Positions 52,247 through 62,507 of a stretch of 64,000 bases of DNA are shown piece by piece. Below the pieces are notes generated by a model. It did no database searches, had not been told where the DNA came from, and saw only the letters and a list, made by a program, of their open reading frames with translations. The position numbers and the translations under genes are program-made. The stretch comes from a candidate division LCP-89 bacterium (GTDB lineage Bacteria > Electryoneota > B3-LCP), in assembly GCA_025774555.1 (NCBI GenBank), contig JALGVT010000025.1, positions 1 through 64,000 on the forward strand. Reading direction: 5' to 3'. The first letter of the stretch is position 1. Each line of letters starts with the position of its first letter.

Positions 52247-54310
52247 TTACTTCATCAGCACCATTTTTCTGACCGAGGTGAAATCGCCAGCTTCTATGCG
52301 GTAGAAGTAGATGCCTGATGCCAGATTCGATCCATCGAAGGTCACCTCATGCACACCGGCATCCCTCATTCCATTAACCAGATCAGCAACCAAGCGCCCG
52401 CTTACGTCATATACAGCCAGATTAACGTGGCAGTCTGCGGGCAACTGATAGCTGATAGCTGTTGTGGGATTGAAGGGATTCGGACGCGCGCTCACTAAAC
52501 TGTACTCTTCAAGGGTAAGACTTACCTTACCTTCAGGAGTCACACCCTTATCTACTATATCAAACGGATTTGGTATACCATCCGCCTGGAAGGGGATAGA
52601 TGCGGAACCATCAGCAGAGCTGGATTTTGACCAGGGGAAGCAGTCTTCATTCCAAACCACAGTAGGTAGTGTGCCAACCCGCATGAACATCAGATAGTCA
52701 CCCGCAGCATAACTTCCGTTCACAGGGAAATACATGTTGGGACGGTTAATCGCCCAGCCGGAGAGATAGTTGGTTAAGGTGCGCATCACCAGACTTACCT
52801 GCGCACCGCCCTGATATTCATACGCCGTCCAGATATCGAAATTCAGAGACGTTGAACTTTCATTCTCTGCCCAGACGTCAAAGTAGAGATTTCCGCCGCT
52901 GGCTGGCACCGGAGAACCTGAGACATAATCCAGGAAAAGTTCCATGTCATGACGGTATTTGATGGTGCCATAATCGCTGAGCTGTTCACTGCCTACAAAC
53001 CCGGTTACATAAGTGTATTTATGTTCATCAATGACGATGTCTGCAGCTTTATCCCAGCTATTATCGGGACCGTTGTATCTCTCTTCCCAGCGCAAGTTTC
53101 CCTCTTTACTGTATTTCAACGTTGCATAGTCGTAGTTATCCCAGGTTGGATTGGGATCGTTGTCACTGTATCCTGTAACGTAAACATTTTCACAGTTATC
53201 GATATCCATGGCGACGGCAACGTCTGTCCCAAATCCCGGACCATCATAGTAGGCAACCCACTGTTGGGCACCAGTAGGACTGTATTTAATGGTTGCGTAG
53301 TCCTCGATTCCGTTCACACTCCAACCGGTGACGTAGATATTGCCGAACGATCCGACAACTATGTCGTTGGCATTGTCATTATCGTTGAAACCGTCATACC
53401 TTGTCGCCCACTGTTGGACCCCTGCAAAGTTGTACATGATGGTGGCATAGTCATTATAAGTTGTCATGCCGCCGAAACTGTATCCGGTCACATAAACGTT
53501 GCCATCGGCATCCAAAGCAATCGCTCTCGCTTCATCGCCGCTGTTTCCGGGTCCATTGTAGGTTGCGGGAGGAGACCAAACCTGCGTGCCAGTGGTCGTG
53601 TACTTTATAGTGCAATAATCCCCATCTGCGCTTCCCGTAATGTAGACTTTCAGGTCACTATCCAACGCGATATCATAGGCTTTATCACTGCCACTATTGG
53701 GACTGTTATACATTGCACACCACAATTGAACGCCCCAGGGATCGTACTTGATAGTTGCCATGTCCTCCCAGTTTGTTCCTGCGCCCCAACACCTACCGGT
53801 AACATAGGCGTTTCCTAAATCATCGACTGCGATGGCGTAAGCTTCATCTCCTGCCATTCCGGGACCATCCCATCTGGCGATGTAAATCAGCATGCCCATC
53901 GGATCGTACTTAATGGTAAGATAATCCATGGATGCTGAATCGCTGCGTCCGGTAACATAGACGTTGCCATCGACGTCAACTGCGATATCGTGCGCCGCGT
54001 CCACTCCACTTACAGGTCCATCATAGAACGCAGTCCAGAGATTATTTCCATCGGGATCGTATTTAATCGTGCAGTAATCTTCGTTGACCGGCGGACCCAT
54101 CAAGGCATCACTCCACCCGGTCACATAGACATTGCCTTCAACGTCCACAGCGATGGCTTCAGCAAAATCTTCTCCCAATCCCGGGCCATTGTACAAATCT
54201 AACCAGTGTGTGTGTGTTTGTGCGCATATTTCAGTGTTAGGCCCAATGGCAATTAACAGACACAAGACACTAAGACTGACGAAAACCTTACTTACATGGT
54301 TCATGATCAT
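52247..54310 (-). CDS. T9SS-exported SBBP repeat protein
   Basis: 687 aa. Signal peptide, then about nine SBBP (seven-bladed beta-propeller) repeats such as [41 protein letters not shown], a short beta-sandwich and a T9SS type A sorting domain ([67 protein letters not shown] ... KMVLMK in the last 80 residues). The start may be ATG 54310 or 54304; AAGGAG precedes both. Likely a surface or released propeller; substrate unknown. Confidence 0.85.
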   Translation of the reverse strand: MIMNHVSKVFVSLSVLCLLIAIGPNTEICAQTHTHWLDLYNGPGLGEDFAEAIAVDVEGNVYVTGWSDALMGPPVNEDYCTIKYDPDGNNLWTAFYDGPVSGVDAAHDIAVDVDGNVYVTGRSDSASMDYLTIKYDPMGMLIYIARWDGPGMAGDEAYAIAVDDLGNAYVTGRCWGAGTNWEDMATIKYDPWGVQLWCAMYNSPNSGSDKAYDIALDSDLKVYITGSADGDYCTIKYTTTGTQVWSPPATYNGPGNSGDEARAIALDADGNVYVTGYSFGGMTTYNDYATIMYNFAGVQQWATRYDGFNDNDNANDIVVGSFGNIYVTGWSVNGIEDYATIKYSPTGAQQWVAYYDGPGFGTDVAVAMDIDNCENVYVTGYSDNDPNPTWDNYDYATLKYSKEGNLRWEERYNGPDNSWDKAADIVIDEHKYTYVTGFVGSEQLSDYGTIKYRHDMELFLDYVSGSPVPASGGNLYFDVWAENESSTSLNFDIWTAYEYQGGAQVSLVMRTLTNYLSGWAINRPNMYFPVNGSYAAGDYLMFMRVGTLPTVVWNEDCFPWSKSSSADGSASIPFQADGIPNPFDIVDKGVTPEGKVSLTLEEYSLVSARPNPFNPTTAISYQLPADCHVNLAVYDVSGRLVADLVNGMRDAGVHEVTFDGSNLASGIYFYRIEAGDFTSVRKMVLMK

Positions 54311-54516
54311 ATACTCCTTTGGTTTAATTTCAACCTATGCTCCTCTCAATCAAAGGGAACAGGAGAATCTGGAGATGATCGAAGGAAACGGTGATTCCGC
54401 TGCAAATTGGGAGTCCTAAGAAGGGACTTTATAACCTCCTTTCGATATGCAATTAATGATAATGATGACTTTATATTCTCAACAATCAGGAAATTCAATA
54501 AAATCAGAATAGTGGT

Positions 54517-54545
54517 AATATACATAATTCTTATCATTTTGTCAA
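54517..54545 (-). promoter_or_regulatory. Strong promoter candidate of the SBBP gene
   Basis: On the - strand TTGACA (54545-54540), 17 bases, TATATT (54522-54517). Confidence 0.75.
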
Positions 54546-54653
54546 GACTTATCTACTCCAAAGCGAAATTATTAAACAATTGATGATAAAAGGACGCCGA
54601 CAGAAGCGTCCTTTAAAACAGATCCCCCCTTAATCCCCCCTTGATAAAAAAGC

Positions 54654-54682
54654 AAAAAAAAAGGGCGACGCACGCGTCGCCC
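54654..54682 (-). terminator. Terminator after the C25 peptidase gene
   Basis: On the - strand GGGCGACG and CGTCGCCC form a perfect 8-bp stem around CGTG, followed by nine T, about 52 bases past the stop at 54734. Confidence 0.92.
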
Positions 54683-54733
54683 CTACAATTTTTTCTGAAC
54701 CGCTGATTACACGGATTTCACAGATTTCGCAGA

Positions 54734-57700
54734 TTATTTCATCAGTACCATCTTCCTGACCGAGGTGAAATCTCCCGCTTCGATGCGGTAGAAGTAGATG
54801 CCTGATGATAAATTTGAAGCATCGAAGGTTACGTCATGCACACCTGCGTCCCGCATCCCGTTAACAAGCTCCGCTACTTGGCGACCGGCGATATCGTAAA
54901 CCGTCAGGTTCACGAAGCTGATTGCTGATAGCTGATAGCTGATAGCTGTCGTGGGATTGAAGGGATTGGGATAGTTCTGATCCAGTGAATATTCTTTCGG
55001 GATAACCTCGAGCACACCATCTTCAATTCCCGCTATCCGGTCAAACGGATTCGGCGCGCCATCCACCGGGAAGGGGATAAATCCATCGACATAATCCGTG
55101 CCTGACTTCTCAAACGGGAAGTTGTCTTCCGCCCAGACCGTAGATGGATGAGAACCGACTCGCAGACCAAATTCGTAGTTGCCCGCAGCATAGCTTCCAG
55201 AAATCGGGTAGAACATACCCGGACGGTTGATAGACCAGCCGGGCAGGAAGTTGGTGAAACTGCGCTGCACCAGTGTGGTGGGAACGCCGCCTTCATACGA
55301 CACATAGAGCCAGCCGTCGAAAGCTGCGGCGGTACTGCCGATATTTTCAACGTACAGGTCGTATATCAGATCTCCGCCGCCTGCCGGAACCGGTGAGCCT
55401 GAGACGTATGTCAGAGCAACGTCCATGGTTGGCGCCGTAGTGGGCGTACTGAACAGGATCGCCAGACCGCTCTGGATATGCTGGATATACTGGTCATAAT
55501 CTCCGTCATAGAGTACTTCGATGCCGTCGTTTTCAGCGGCATTTTCGATGCCGACTGTGCCTTCATTCTGCACACTGTTCGACATATCTTTATACTGGAA
55601 AATGATTCTTCCGTCATTGGTTGAAGTCTGATAGTAAGCAGGATCCAGCAGTATGACCTGGAATGTCTCAAACGACCCTGTCGGAGCGTACTGCTCAATA
55701 TGATTGTATTCCACAATCAGACGGTGATTGGCGGCATCGTACCAGTTCCAAACCTTACCTGAATTGGTGCGTTGCGGCGATAAATCTTCCCAGTAAGGAG
55801 CAATCATCGGCGCGGGGCCATCGTCGTTGGGGATGCCAGAGTTCGAGTAATCATCTTCGAGGATATCACCCATGCCTACCCAGCCGTTGGCTCCGATGGT
55901 ATAACGGTTATAGGTCAGTCCGTAATAGCCGAAATCGAAGGGCAGGTCAAACTGGAAAGTCTGGTCATCAGAAGTGAAGTTGACCAGCGTTCCCGGACCG
56001 CCTGAATCGGCGCAGATTTCGGTCCATTCATACACCGGGAATTCCGGAGCATCGAAGGGATCGTAGGCTGTGTAGCCATAATTGTCAGGTCCGGTGACAT
56101 TGTAGAGGATATTGCCGACAATGGAGCTAAATTCAGTCGTTACCGCATATCCATTACTGCCGGTGATGTCCAACGTAAACCGTACTGAATGTTCCTGCGG
56201 ACAGGAAGAGGACACATCCACGGAGAATGTGCCGCTGTTGGTTCCTCCAACCGGCAGTGAACCGACAGTTCCACCGGCTGATGTAATCGTTATATATGGA
56301 TCGGTGGTGGATGCGGTAAACGCGACATTATCCACGTCCGTCGATCCATTATTGCGCAAGGTCACTTCCATATCGGCCGATTCACCCGGATCAAGGTTGC
56401 CGTTCTGGTTGCCGGTATCGTCATGGACGGTCAATGCATCGAAATCGACGACCGGAGCGTGACCGGTGATCGTGAACGTCGTCGTCCAGATTTCTATGCC
56501 GTCGGTGGCGTCTAATTGACAGGGGATGGCGTATTCATCGGGGAGTTCGGACGATGTCTGAACGGTAAAGCCGTTGTTAGTCCCCAGCACCGCGCCGGGA
56601 GCTAAACTGCCCAGAAACTCCGTCCCGTCGATCACAGTAAGCAGCGGATCTAACGAAGTTATCGTCAGAGTGACATTATTTGCCGCAGCAACACCGACAT
56701 TCTCCGCGTAGATCGACAGTTCCACAGTCTCAGAGTAATCCAACTGACCGTTGTTGTTCCCCAGCGCGGAATCGTCCACCTCCAGTGAATTGAATATCAC
56801 ATACGGTCCTGATGGCGGAATGATCGAAGATGTGCCGTGATAGGGCATGCAGTCGTGCCCTGTTACCCAGACGTGCAGCGTCCCGGGAACGGTGAAACCA
56901 CTGCCCAGATTGAAAGTTACGGCGCCGTTATTCACGTAATCGGTGAACTTCAAATCTTCAGCATCGGAGTAGATATGCACCAGCGCCCAATCCTGATAAC
57001 CGGAAACGGTTACTTCAAGCTGATTCATGCCGATCAGGATAGCGCCCGGGATATTAACTGTCAAATCCTGGGGTACGTCCGTCCAGAGATCCACTGAGGG
57101 ATCGCCCAGGATATTGTACATTTCCACGTAGCGTTGGCACATGCCGCCGCCGCCGTAATGCTGCCAGAGCATATACATGCCGTAACCTGTAAATCCGGAC
57201 AACCAGGTTAGATTCTGATCCTCACCGGGAAGCTGCTCATCGAAAATGCCTTCAAAACATTTTTTCTCGAGGATATCATCTTCTCCCCAGTAAGAAGAAA
57301 CAGACGCTCCCCAGAAAGCCAGCGCGGCGTGTTCATCGCGGCTCCATGTTTCCCCGAAACACTCTCCAAGCTGGAATTGACCTGTCAGACAGGCAAAGCT
57401 GAATACGAATGGATAGACTTCATTGGTAAGCGCGCGGACGTTGCTCTGGCTGAAAGGCGGTCCGTCCGCCCAACTGGTGGTACTCCCATGACCGGAGTAA
57501 CAGCCAATGGACCTCCCCGCATTGAAACTGGCTGATACCTGAGCGGTAGTGGCGCTGTAAGTAACTGTATAGAGCTTATCGACCTGATATCCGTCGGGGA
57601 TGAGGTAGTTGTCGATTACGTAGTTATGTGTGCCTTCGGATACCTGGTAGTTATCGGTTGACGCCATAAACACCGCGTATTTTTCCCAGGTATCGGGCAC

Positions 57701-58846
57701 AACCCAACCAACTTGCTCATATTCGAGGGTTTTATTGACCATATTTGCCAATTCGGCATCCGTCGAAGGCGAAAACCGTCCTACGCCGACGTCAGCGAAG
57801 GAATCTCCGCCCTGCAGGAGACCGTAATTCAAGTCCGTATGTGGGCTGCCAGTGCCAGTGCCGATCCATTCAGGGATAACATTCACGTCACCGATCAACA
57901 GAACATGGGTCGGCGGGATGGACCAGTTATCGTACGCATCCTGAATGTAATTCTTGATCTGAGTCGTGGATGAACCGATCACTTCCGTCGTCGCCACAGT
58001 GACATGGTATCCCTTCTGCTCTTTCCAGGTGACCAAATTCTGCACCACGGGCAGACCGGCGTAATGATTATTGGTTACCACGATGAATCCCAGCGGCGGA
58101 AGCGGCAGATCCAGATCGTCAAGCGTTCCTGCATTCAGGAAAAGGCGGTCTGTCAACGCTTCCGTATAAGGATCGGCGTAGCGCTGTTTCATCTGCCGCG
58201 TCAAAGCGCGGTCGGCGCCATTCAACCGAATCTCAATCTCGATACTGTTTATAATCCGCAGCGTACCGCCGGCAGGGTTATAATCGAACGGATATATCTC
58301 CAGCAGAACAAAACGGTGTCCGCGAATGATCCCGCCATCACGCAATCCGGCGACTTCGCCGATCATATATTCCGCCTGGCTATATGCTGCACGATCCATT
58401 TCAAACCTTGCCGCCTGCAGTGCGCCCGGGATCTTCTCGATGGGCGGCTGCGCGGGCATAATCCTGTGTGTGATCTGCAGAGCTGACATATCGTCTTCAC
58501 GCATAATCGTCCTGCCCACGATCAATTCAGGATTCGCGCCGAAGGGAATTTCGATCATCCTGCGGATCACCGGAAGCTGCGGATGCCCGATTTGCGTGGT
58601 ATAGCCTTCACCATCCAGCATAATATAACTGAAATCGCCGCTTTCCGTGGCGATAGTTTCGTGCATGAAGCCCGGGATCGCTATAGTCAAGCGAATGCTG
58701 TTAAAATCGCTGGACTGGAGTTCTATCGCTGGAGCTTCTGCCAACGCCTGTGCGCCGTTAAGCGGAACCCAATCCGCAGCATGCCCCAACAGGGGCGCAA
58801 AGACCATCATTAAATAAAACAATGGAAGCCAGAGTTTGCGGGTCAT
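54734..58846 (-). CDS. Gingipain-like C25 cysteine peptidase, T9SS-exported
   Basis: 1370 aa. Signal peptide, propeptide (about 25-230), then a C25 peptidase domain: [31 protein letters not shown], a catalytic-type His in [11 protein letters not shown] (about residue 452) and a catalytic-type Cys in [10 protein letters not shown] (about 485). Ig-like modules and a jelly-roll part follow, and a T9SS sorting domain ends it. This is the typical layout of T9SS-secreted proteases. ATG 58846 has AGGAGG 7 bases before it; five residues upstream are not needed. Confidence 0.9.
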   Translation of the reverse strand: MTRKLWLPLFYLMMVFAPLLGHAADWVPLNGAQALAEAPAIELQSSDFNSIRLTIAIPGFMHETIATESGDFSYIMLDGEGYTTQIGHPQLPVIRRMIEIPFGANPELIVGRTIMREDDMSALQITHRIMPAQPPIEKIPGALQAARFEMDRAAYSQAEYMIGEVAGLRDGGIIRGHRFVLLEIYPFDYNPAGGTLRIINSIEIEIRLNGADRALTRQMKQRYADPYTEALTDRLFLNAGTLDDLDLPLPPLGFIVVTNNHYAGLPVVQNLVTWKEQKGYHVTVATTEVIGSSTTQIKNYIQDAYDNWSIPPTHVLLIGDVNVIPEWIGTGTGSPHTDLNYGLLQGGDSFADVGVGRFSPSTDAELANMVNKTLEYEQVGWVVPDTWEKYAVFMASTDNYQVSEGTHNYVIDNYLIPDGYQVDKLYTVTYSATTAQVSASFNAGRSIGCYSGHGSTTSWADGPPFSQSNVRALTNEVYPFVFSFACLTGQFQLGECFGETWSRDEHAALAFWGASVSSYWGEDDILEKKCFEGIFDEQLPGEDQNLTWLSGFTGYGMYMLWQHYGGGGMCQRYVEMYNILGDPSVDLWTDVPQDLTVNIPGAILIGMNQLEVTVSGYQDWALVHIYSDAEDLKFTDYVNNGAVTFNLGSGFTVPGTLHVWVTGHDCMPYHGTSSIIPPSGPYVIFNSLEVDDSALGNNNGQLDYSETVELSIYAENVGVAAANNVTLTITSLDPLLTVIDGTEFLGSLAPGAVLGTNNGFTVQTSSELPDEYAIPCQLDATDGIEIWTTTFTITGHAPVVDFDALTVHDDTGNQNGNLDPGESADMEVTLRNNGSTDVDNVAFTASTTDPYITITSAGGTVGSLPVGGTNSGTFSVDVSSSCPQEHSVRFTLDITGSNGYAVTTEFSSIVGNILYNVTGPDNYGYTAYDPFDAPEFPVYEWTEICADSGGPGTLVNFTSDDQTFQFDLPFDFGYYGLTYNRYTIGANGWVGMGDILEDDYSNSGIPNDDGPAPMIAPYWEDLSPQRTNSGKVWNWYDAANHRLIVEYNHIEQYAPTGSFETFQVILLDPAYYQTSTNDGRIIFQYKDMSNSVQNEGTVGIENAAENDGIEVLYDGDYDQYIQHIQSGLAILFSTPTTAPTMDVALTYVSGSPVPAGGGDLIYDLYVENIGSTAAAFDGWLYVSYEGGVPTTLVQRSFTNFLPGWSINRPGMFYPISGSYAAGNYEFGLRVGSHPSTVWAEDNFPFEKSGTDYVDGFIPFPVDGAPNPFDRIAGIEDGVLEVIPKEYSLDQNYPNPFNPTTAISYQLSAISFVNLTVYDIAGRQVAELVNGMRDAGVHDVTFDASNLSSGIYFYRIEAGDFTSVRKMVLMK

Positions 58847-59239
58847 CGTAATCCTCCTCATTGATTGATTTATTTGCTAATCGATACAATATAATAAAAA
58901 AAAGGGGAAAATCCAAGTAAAATTTTTCAGGCGGGAATTTTTTCTCAGGTACGTATAAACAAAAAAAGCGACTCTTACAGAAATCGCAATTTTTTTAAGC
59001 AAGCCGTCCTTGTGTTTGGAACAGTTTTGTTTGTTAGCGCTGGACTCCCGCCAGTACGGGAGTGACACTACGGATTTTCGTTGAGGTCGGGGTCGGGGAC
59101 TACCAAAAGGCGCAGGCGACCCACGACTACGGGGTTATCGAATTAGTCGTTTGCTGGTCATAGGTTGCTATTACGTCAGGTCTCCTCTTCGTTCAGGACC
59201 TGACGCAACGGAGAAGAATTTTAAGTAGCGTGGAATTTA
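58847..59239. other. Gene-free region with promoter and hairpin repeats
   Basis: No gene is seen in these 393 bases. They contain the promoter at 58888-58916, a weak two-way terminator-like hairpin (58961-58996), a CTCCCGCC...GGGAG hairpin, a run of GGGGTCGGGGA-type sequence and the palindrome CGTCAGGTC/GACCTGACG (59174-59205). Confidence 0.6.
58888..58916 (-). promoter_or_regulatory. Promoter candidate of the C25 peptidase gene
   Basis: On the - strand TTGGAT (58916-58911), 17 bases, TATATT (58893-58888), 42 bases before the start codon. Confidence 0.6.
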
Positions 59240-59581
59240 CTATGCTCTTTTAAAGTGAGGCAGGTCGAATGGAATGTCAAAGCTAATTTCAACGAAACCG
59301 GCATACTTGCCCTCATCGTACCACGGCGTATGATAGATAAGCTTCTTCTTCCCCTTCTTTGAGATGGTGTAGACATTGGTGGTCTGGTTTCCCAGCATTA
59401 CTCGCAGTTTTGTCCTGGATGGCTCTGGGTGGCAATCCAAAAGGTTCGTCCCGATTAAGTCATTGCCGCCATCCTTCTTGAACTGATCTGCTGCCGCATC
59501 GTTCATTTCCAGAATGATCCCTTCGGTATCACAGACGGTCATATGAGCAGGACAGTCTTTGATCCAATTGTTTTGGTTCAA
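59240..59581 (-). CDS. Small PAS domain protein
   Basis: 113 aa, essentially one PAS domain: MTVCDTEGIILEMNDAAADQFKKDGGNDLIGTNLLDCHPEPSRTKLRVMLGNQ..., ending VEISFDIPFDLPHFKRA. The segment LDCHPEPSRTKLRVML resembles VQLCHPPSSVHTVQQIL in the PAS domain of the DUF438 protein (46253-47494), so the two share a subfamily. The TTG start overlaps the stop of the upstream gene (TTGA). Without an output domain it may bind a ligand or another protein. Confidence 0.78.
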   Translation of the reverse strand: MNQNNWIKDCPAHMTVCDTEGIILEMNDAAADQFKKDGGNDLIGTNLLDCHPEPSRTKLRVMLGNQTTNVYTISKKGKKKLIYHTPWYDEGKYAGFVEISFDIPFDLPHFKRA

Positions 59582-60219
59582 TGATCCCGCCTTCCAAGTT
59601 TCACGCCTACGAGTATTTCAAACGACCGATTTCGCATTTCTATCTGGTCTGTTTTATAGGCGTAGTCAAGATAGAAATTGTAGCGGAATTCAGCCAGCAT
59701 GACCGGCAGTGTCCCGACTTTTATTTCAGTGCCTGCGCCAATATCGGCTCCAAACTCGGGAGATTTAAATTCCTCAAAGAGTATATCCCAACCATCTGAG
59801 TCATACCCTATTAAAAAATCAATCCTGGGTCCAAAATAGAGGTAAGGTGACAGAGTTGATCTTCGGAGCGTGTACTGTCCGAATAGTGAGATCGATAAAT
59901 AATCCAAGCGATTATCATATTTCACCATACCGGTATCTTGATTATATTGATCTTTTCCCTCTATTTCATAGGTCATACCTTTCTGGAAGTATCGCAATTC
60001 AATCAGTGAGGACACTACTGGTGTTTCATAAAATACAAGGAATCCGCCCAGATCTACACCGATACGATTATCGAATTCCAATTCTCCTATAAATGTCGTT
60101 TTATAAGAGAGGTTGGTTATTCCTATACCGGTTTTCACTCCAAAGCTTTTAATTATTCCTGCTTCAGATGCAGAGGCGATGGTCAATACCGTTATACAGA
60201 TGATCGAGAAGTATTTCAT
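59578..60219 (-). CDS. Outer-membrane beta-barrel protein (PorT-like fold)
   Basis: 213 aa. Signal peptide (KYFSIICITVLTIASASEAG), then strands with aromatic ends (LSYKTTFIGELEFDNRIGVDLGGFLVFYETPVVSSLIELRYFQKGMTYEI...) and a final aromatic-rich strand SFEILVGVKLGRR. This is the pattern of small 8-strand porin-like barrels common in FCB bacteria. The PAS gene that follows overlaps it by 4 bases, so a joint role is possible. It is not specific enough to call a T9SS part. Confidence 0.75.
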   Translation of the reverse strand: MKYFSIICITVLTIASASEAGIIKSFGVKTGIGITNLSYKTTFIGELEFDNRIGVDLGGFLVFYETPVVSSLIELRYFQKGMTYEIEGKDQYNQDTGMVKYDNRLDYLSISLFGQYTLRRSTLSPYLYFGPRIDFLIGYDSDGWDILFEEFKSPEFGADIGAGTEIKVGTLPVMLAEFRYNFYLDYAYKTDQIEMRNRSFEILVGVKLGRRDH

Positions 60220-60246
60220 TGCAAAACCCTATCTAAGAGTAATTTC

Positions 60247-60690
60247 TCATAGGAGGATTATCACGGCATGGAGAATCACTGCCGTATAAATCCCCACAAT
60301 CAGGTCATCTACCATAATGCCCCAACCGCCGGGCAGCTTTTGGGAATCGTTGGCAGGGAAAGGTTTCCAGACATCGAGGGCGCGGAAAATGAGGAAGGAA
60401 GCGATTAAGATGGGAATGGTCTTCGGCAAGAGAAACAGCGCTACCCATTGACCTACGAATTCATCCCAGACCGCCTGTTTGGGGTCTTCACCGTACCGCT
60501 TCTCCATAGCAGTACAGATGGGGATGCCGATGGAGAAAGTGATGATAATCAGAGCAATCTGAACTGGAGCGGTCATTTCCGGCAGGGCGATCCAGATCAG
60601 GAGCGCGACGAAGCTGCCTGCTGTGCCGGAAGCAAAGGGGAAGTAGCCCGACCCGAAGCCGCTGCCGATGATTTTAGTGATTAGGTTCAA
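60247..60690 (-). CDS. pgpA: Phosphatidylglycerophosphatase A
   Basis: 147 aa. Membrane phosphatase that makes phosphatidylglycerol. The conserved motifs FGSGYFPFASGTAGSFVALLIW, VWDEFVGQWVAL, and a final GGWGIMVDDLIVGIYTA are intact. Four helices are seen. pgsA, which makes its substrate, lies just upstream on the same strand (60905-61522), so both steps of the pathway are adjacent. Confidence 0.93.
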   Translation of the reverse strand: MNLITKIIGSGFGSGYFPFASGTAGSFVALLIWIALPEMTAPVQIALIIITFSIGIPICTAMEKRYGEDPKQAVWDEFVGQWVALFLLPKTIPILIASFLIFRALDVWKPFPANDSQKLPGGWGIMVDDLIVGIYTAVILHAVIILL

Positions 60691-60716
60691 GGGAATTCTC
60701 GGGAAATAGCAAACTT

Positions 60717-60778
60717 CACCCGGGAATGAATTCCCGGGCTACATTAATGCTGTCCTACTGAAGTAGGAGGCTTTTTTT
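60717..60778. repeat. CCCGG-type double-hairpin repeat, copy 2
   Basis: CCCGGGAATGAATTCCCGGG then TCCTACTGAAGTAGGA and a T-run on the + strand. It has the same order and spacing as the copy at 47595-47657. Confidence 0.7.
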
Positions 60779-60904
60779 ATAGTGTCGGGGTCAGGGGCGA
60801 CCCCGACTATGAAGTTATTGGTCAATCGGGTACAGGCGACCCACGACTACGGGGTCGTTGGATTATGCCATAGGCACGGCTTTGCTGCGTTGCGCTAATC
60901 CAAC

Positions 60905-61522
60905 CTACGCGGTTCCATTCTTGGCTTCGAAGCGGTTGCTGTTTAAGTATAAAATCCCGGACACAACCGTTACCAGCATACAGATAATCAGCAGAGAATG
61001 CACTACATAGGTTAAAACCTGATCTCCCGGATAATACGAAGCAATTTCAGGATATTTCAGGGTTGCTTGACGGAAATTCAGCACGACCAGCGTAAAGATA
61101 ATCGTAGTCAACTGTGCGGTTGTCTTGGCTTTGCCCCACATGCTGGTGATGACCGCAGTGCCCTTTTTAATCGCCCAGATGCGCAGAGCCGTGATGCCTA
61201 TTTCACGTACCGCAATAATAGCGACCCATACTGCCATATAGGTCGCCACCGCGGTAAATTCATCACGCAATACGATTGCGGTAAATACTGACAAAGTCAG
61301 AGCTTTATCTACCAATGGATCTGCAAACTTTCCAAACTGAGTAACCTGTTTTCGGCTGCGCGCCACTTTACCATCGATGTGGTCTGTTATCGCGGCAACG
61401 ATAAACAGGAAGGTACCGAGAATCTGGATTTCCAGGCGATTAGAAAAGATAAATACCAGGATAATCGGAACCAGGATAAGGCGGATCCCCGTTAGAATGT
61501 TCGGTAGTGTCAGCAGACTCAT
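60905..61522 (-). CDS. pgsA: CDP-diacylglycerol-glycerol-3-phosphate phosphatidyltransferase
   Basis: 205 aa. The CDP-alcohol phosphotransferase motif DHIDGKVARSRKQVTQFGKFADPLVDKA (D-G-x2-A-R-x8-G-x3-D-x3-D) is complete. Several membrane helices. Makes phosphatidylglycerophosphate. It begins 15 bases after the stop of porB, so it may be the last gene of that transcript, and is followed by pgpA after a repeat-filled gap. Confidence 0.94.
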   Translation of the reverse strand: MSLLTLPNILTGIRLILVPIILVFIFSNRLEIQILGTFLFIVAAITDHIDGKVARSRKQVTQFGKFADPLVDKALTLSVFTAIVLRDEFTAVATYMAVWVAIIAVREIGITALRIWAIKKGTAVITSMWGKAKTTAQLTTIIFTLVVLNFRQATLKYPEIASYYPGDQVLTYVVHSLLIICMLVTVVSGILYLNSNRFEAKNGTA

Positions 61523-61537
61523 GTCGCTATCTCTTGT

Positions 61538-62461
61538 TTATTTCTTGCCGCTAAGCGAAAGCAGCCGCTCCCATTGCTCGTCAACCTCCTCCTGCAGCAG
61601 TTCAATTACGTGCTTGTTCTCCGGACGGAACAGGTGACGGAATCGTCCCTGCGTCTTCAGGAATTCTTCTACCGGCAGTTTTTCTTTCGGCTTGAAGTTG
61701 AGTTTCCAGACACCGTTGTCAACTTCGTATAAGGGCCAGAAGCAGGTTTGAGCCGCCAGACGAGAAATATTGAAGGTGTCCTTAGCGTCATATTTCCATC
61801 CGGGCACGCAGGGCGACAGCACGTTAATAAAAGCTGGCCCATCGACCTCCAAAGCGCGCTCAAATTTGCGGCTGATATCCTTCCAGTGGTGTGGAGCTGC
61901 CTGAGCAACATAAGGAATGTGATGCGCCGCCATAATCGCAGTCAGATCCTTGCGCTTGCCGACCCTGCCGTACGATTCTGTTCCCACCGGCGTCGTGCTG
62001 GTATTAGATCCCATCGGAGTGGAAGAAGAACGCTGGTTTCCAGTGTTCTGATACGCTTCGTTGTCATAGCATATATAGACCATGTTATGACCGCGTTCCA
62101 TAGCTCCGGACAGTGACTGCAGACCTATGTCGTAGGTGCCGCCATCGCCGCCAAAAGCGATGAATTTGAAATCTTCCTTGATCTTGCCGCGTTTTTTCAG
62201 TACTCGATATGCAGCTTCAACGCCGGAAATCGTGGCGGCGACGTTTTCGAAAGCGTTGTGTATGAAGCTGCATTTCCATGCGGAGTAAGGATATATTGTA
62301 GTGGATACTTCAAGACAGCCGGTCGAGGCGCCCACCACCAGGTGAGCGTCGGTTGAACGCAGTGCTAAACGCGCTATCATCGGCGCCGCGCAGCCAGGAC
62401 AGAGGCGGTGTCCGCCGGATAGTCTCTCGGGCCTTAAAGCCAGGTCCTTTAGTTTTGCCAT
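61538..62461 (-). CDS. porB: 2-oxoacid:ferredoxin oxidoreductase beta subunit
   Basis: 307 aa. Thiamine-diphosphate-binding subunit. The motif FIAFGGDGGTYDIGLQSLSGAMERGHNMVYICYDNEAYQNTGNQRSSSTPMGSNTSTTPVG is the ThDP site of PorB/VorB. Cys residues for the 4Fe-4S cluster appear in CPGCAAPM and GASTGCLEVS. With PorA and PorD it forms an anaerobic pyruvate (or branched-chain) oxidoreductase; substrate cannot be fixed from sequence. Confidence 0.92.
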   Translation of the reverse strand: MAKLKDLALRPERLSGGHRLCPGCAAPMIARLALRSTDAHLVVGASTGCLEVSTTIYPYSAWKCSFIHNAFENVAATISGVEAAYRVLKKRGKIKEDFKFIAFGGDGGTYDIGLQSLSGAMERGHNMVYICYDNEAYQNTGNQRSSSTPMGSNTSTTPVGTESYGRVGKRKDLTAIMAAHHIPYVAQAAPHHWKDISRKFERALEVDGPAFINVLSPCVPGWKYDAKDTFNISRLAAQTCFWPLYEVDNGVWKLNFKPKEKLPVEEFLKTQGRFRHLFRPENKHVIELLQEEVDEQWERLLSLSGKK

Positions 62462-62507
62462 TTTATCTCCAGTTTATAATTTCTCTATGACTTAACTCAG
62501 ACAGTAT

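Larger units (their letters stand above)
54311..54733. other. Gene-free region: leader, promoter, hairpins and repeats
   Basis: These 423 bases hold a roughly 200-base 5' leader of the SBBP gene, its promoter (54517-54545), a hairpin GGACGC/GCGTCC (about 54592-54615), the terminator at 54654-54682 and a CACAGATTTC-type repeat up to the stop of the next gene. No gene is seen. Confidence 0.65.

Noticed and set aside
52949-53818. A 289-codon open frame on the + strand
   Set aside because: It is antisense to the SBBP repeat protein; the repeat structure of that gene keeps the opposite frame open.
59578-60219. Calling the outer-membrane barrel a T9SS PorT component
   Set aside because: Only the general barrel pattern is seen; small barrels of this type are too diverse for a specific call from sequence reading.
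37955-61000. CRISPR array in the repeat-rich part
   Set aside because: The repeats are palindromes at irregular spacing between genes; there are no regular direct repeats with unique spacers and no cas genes.
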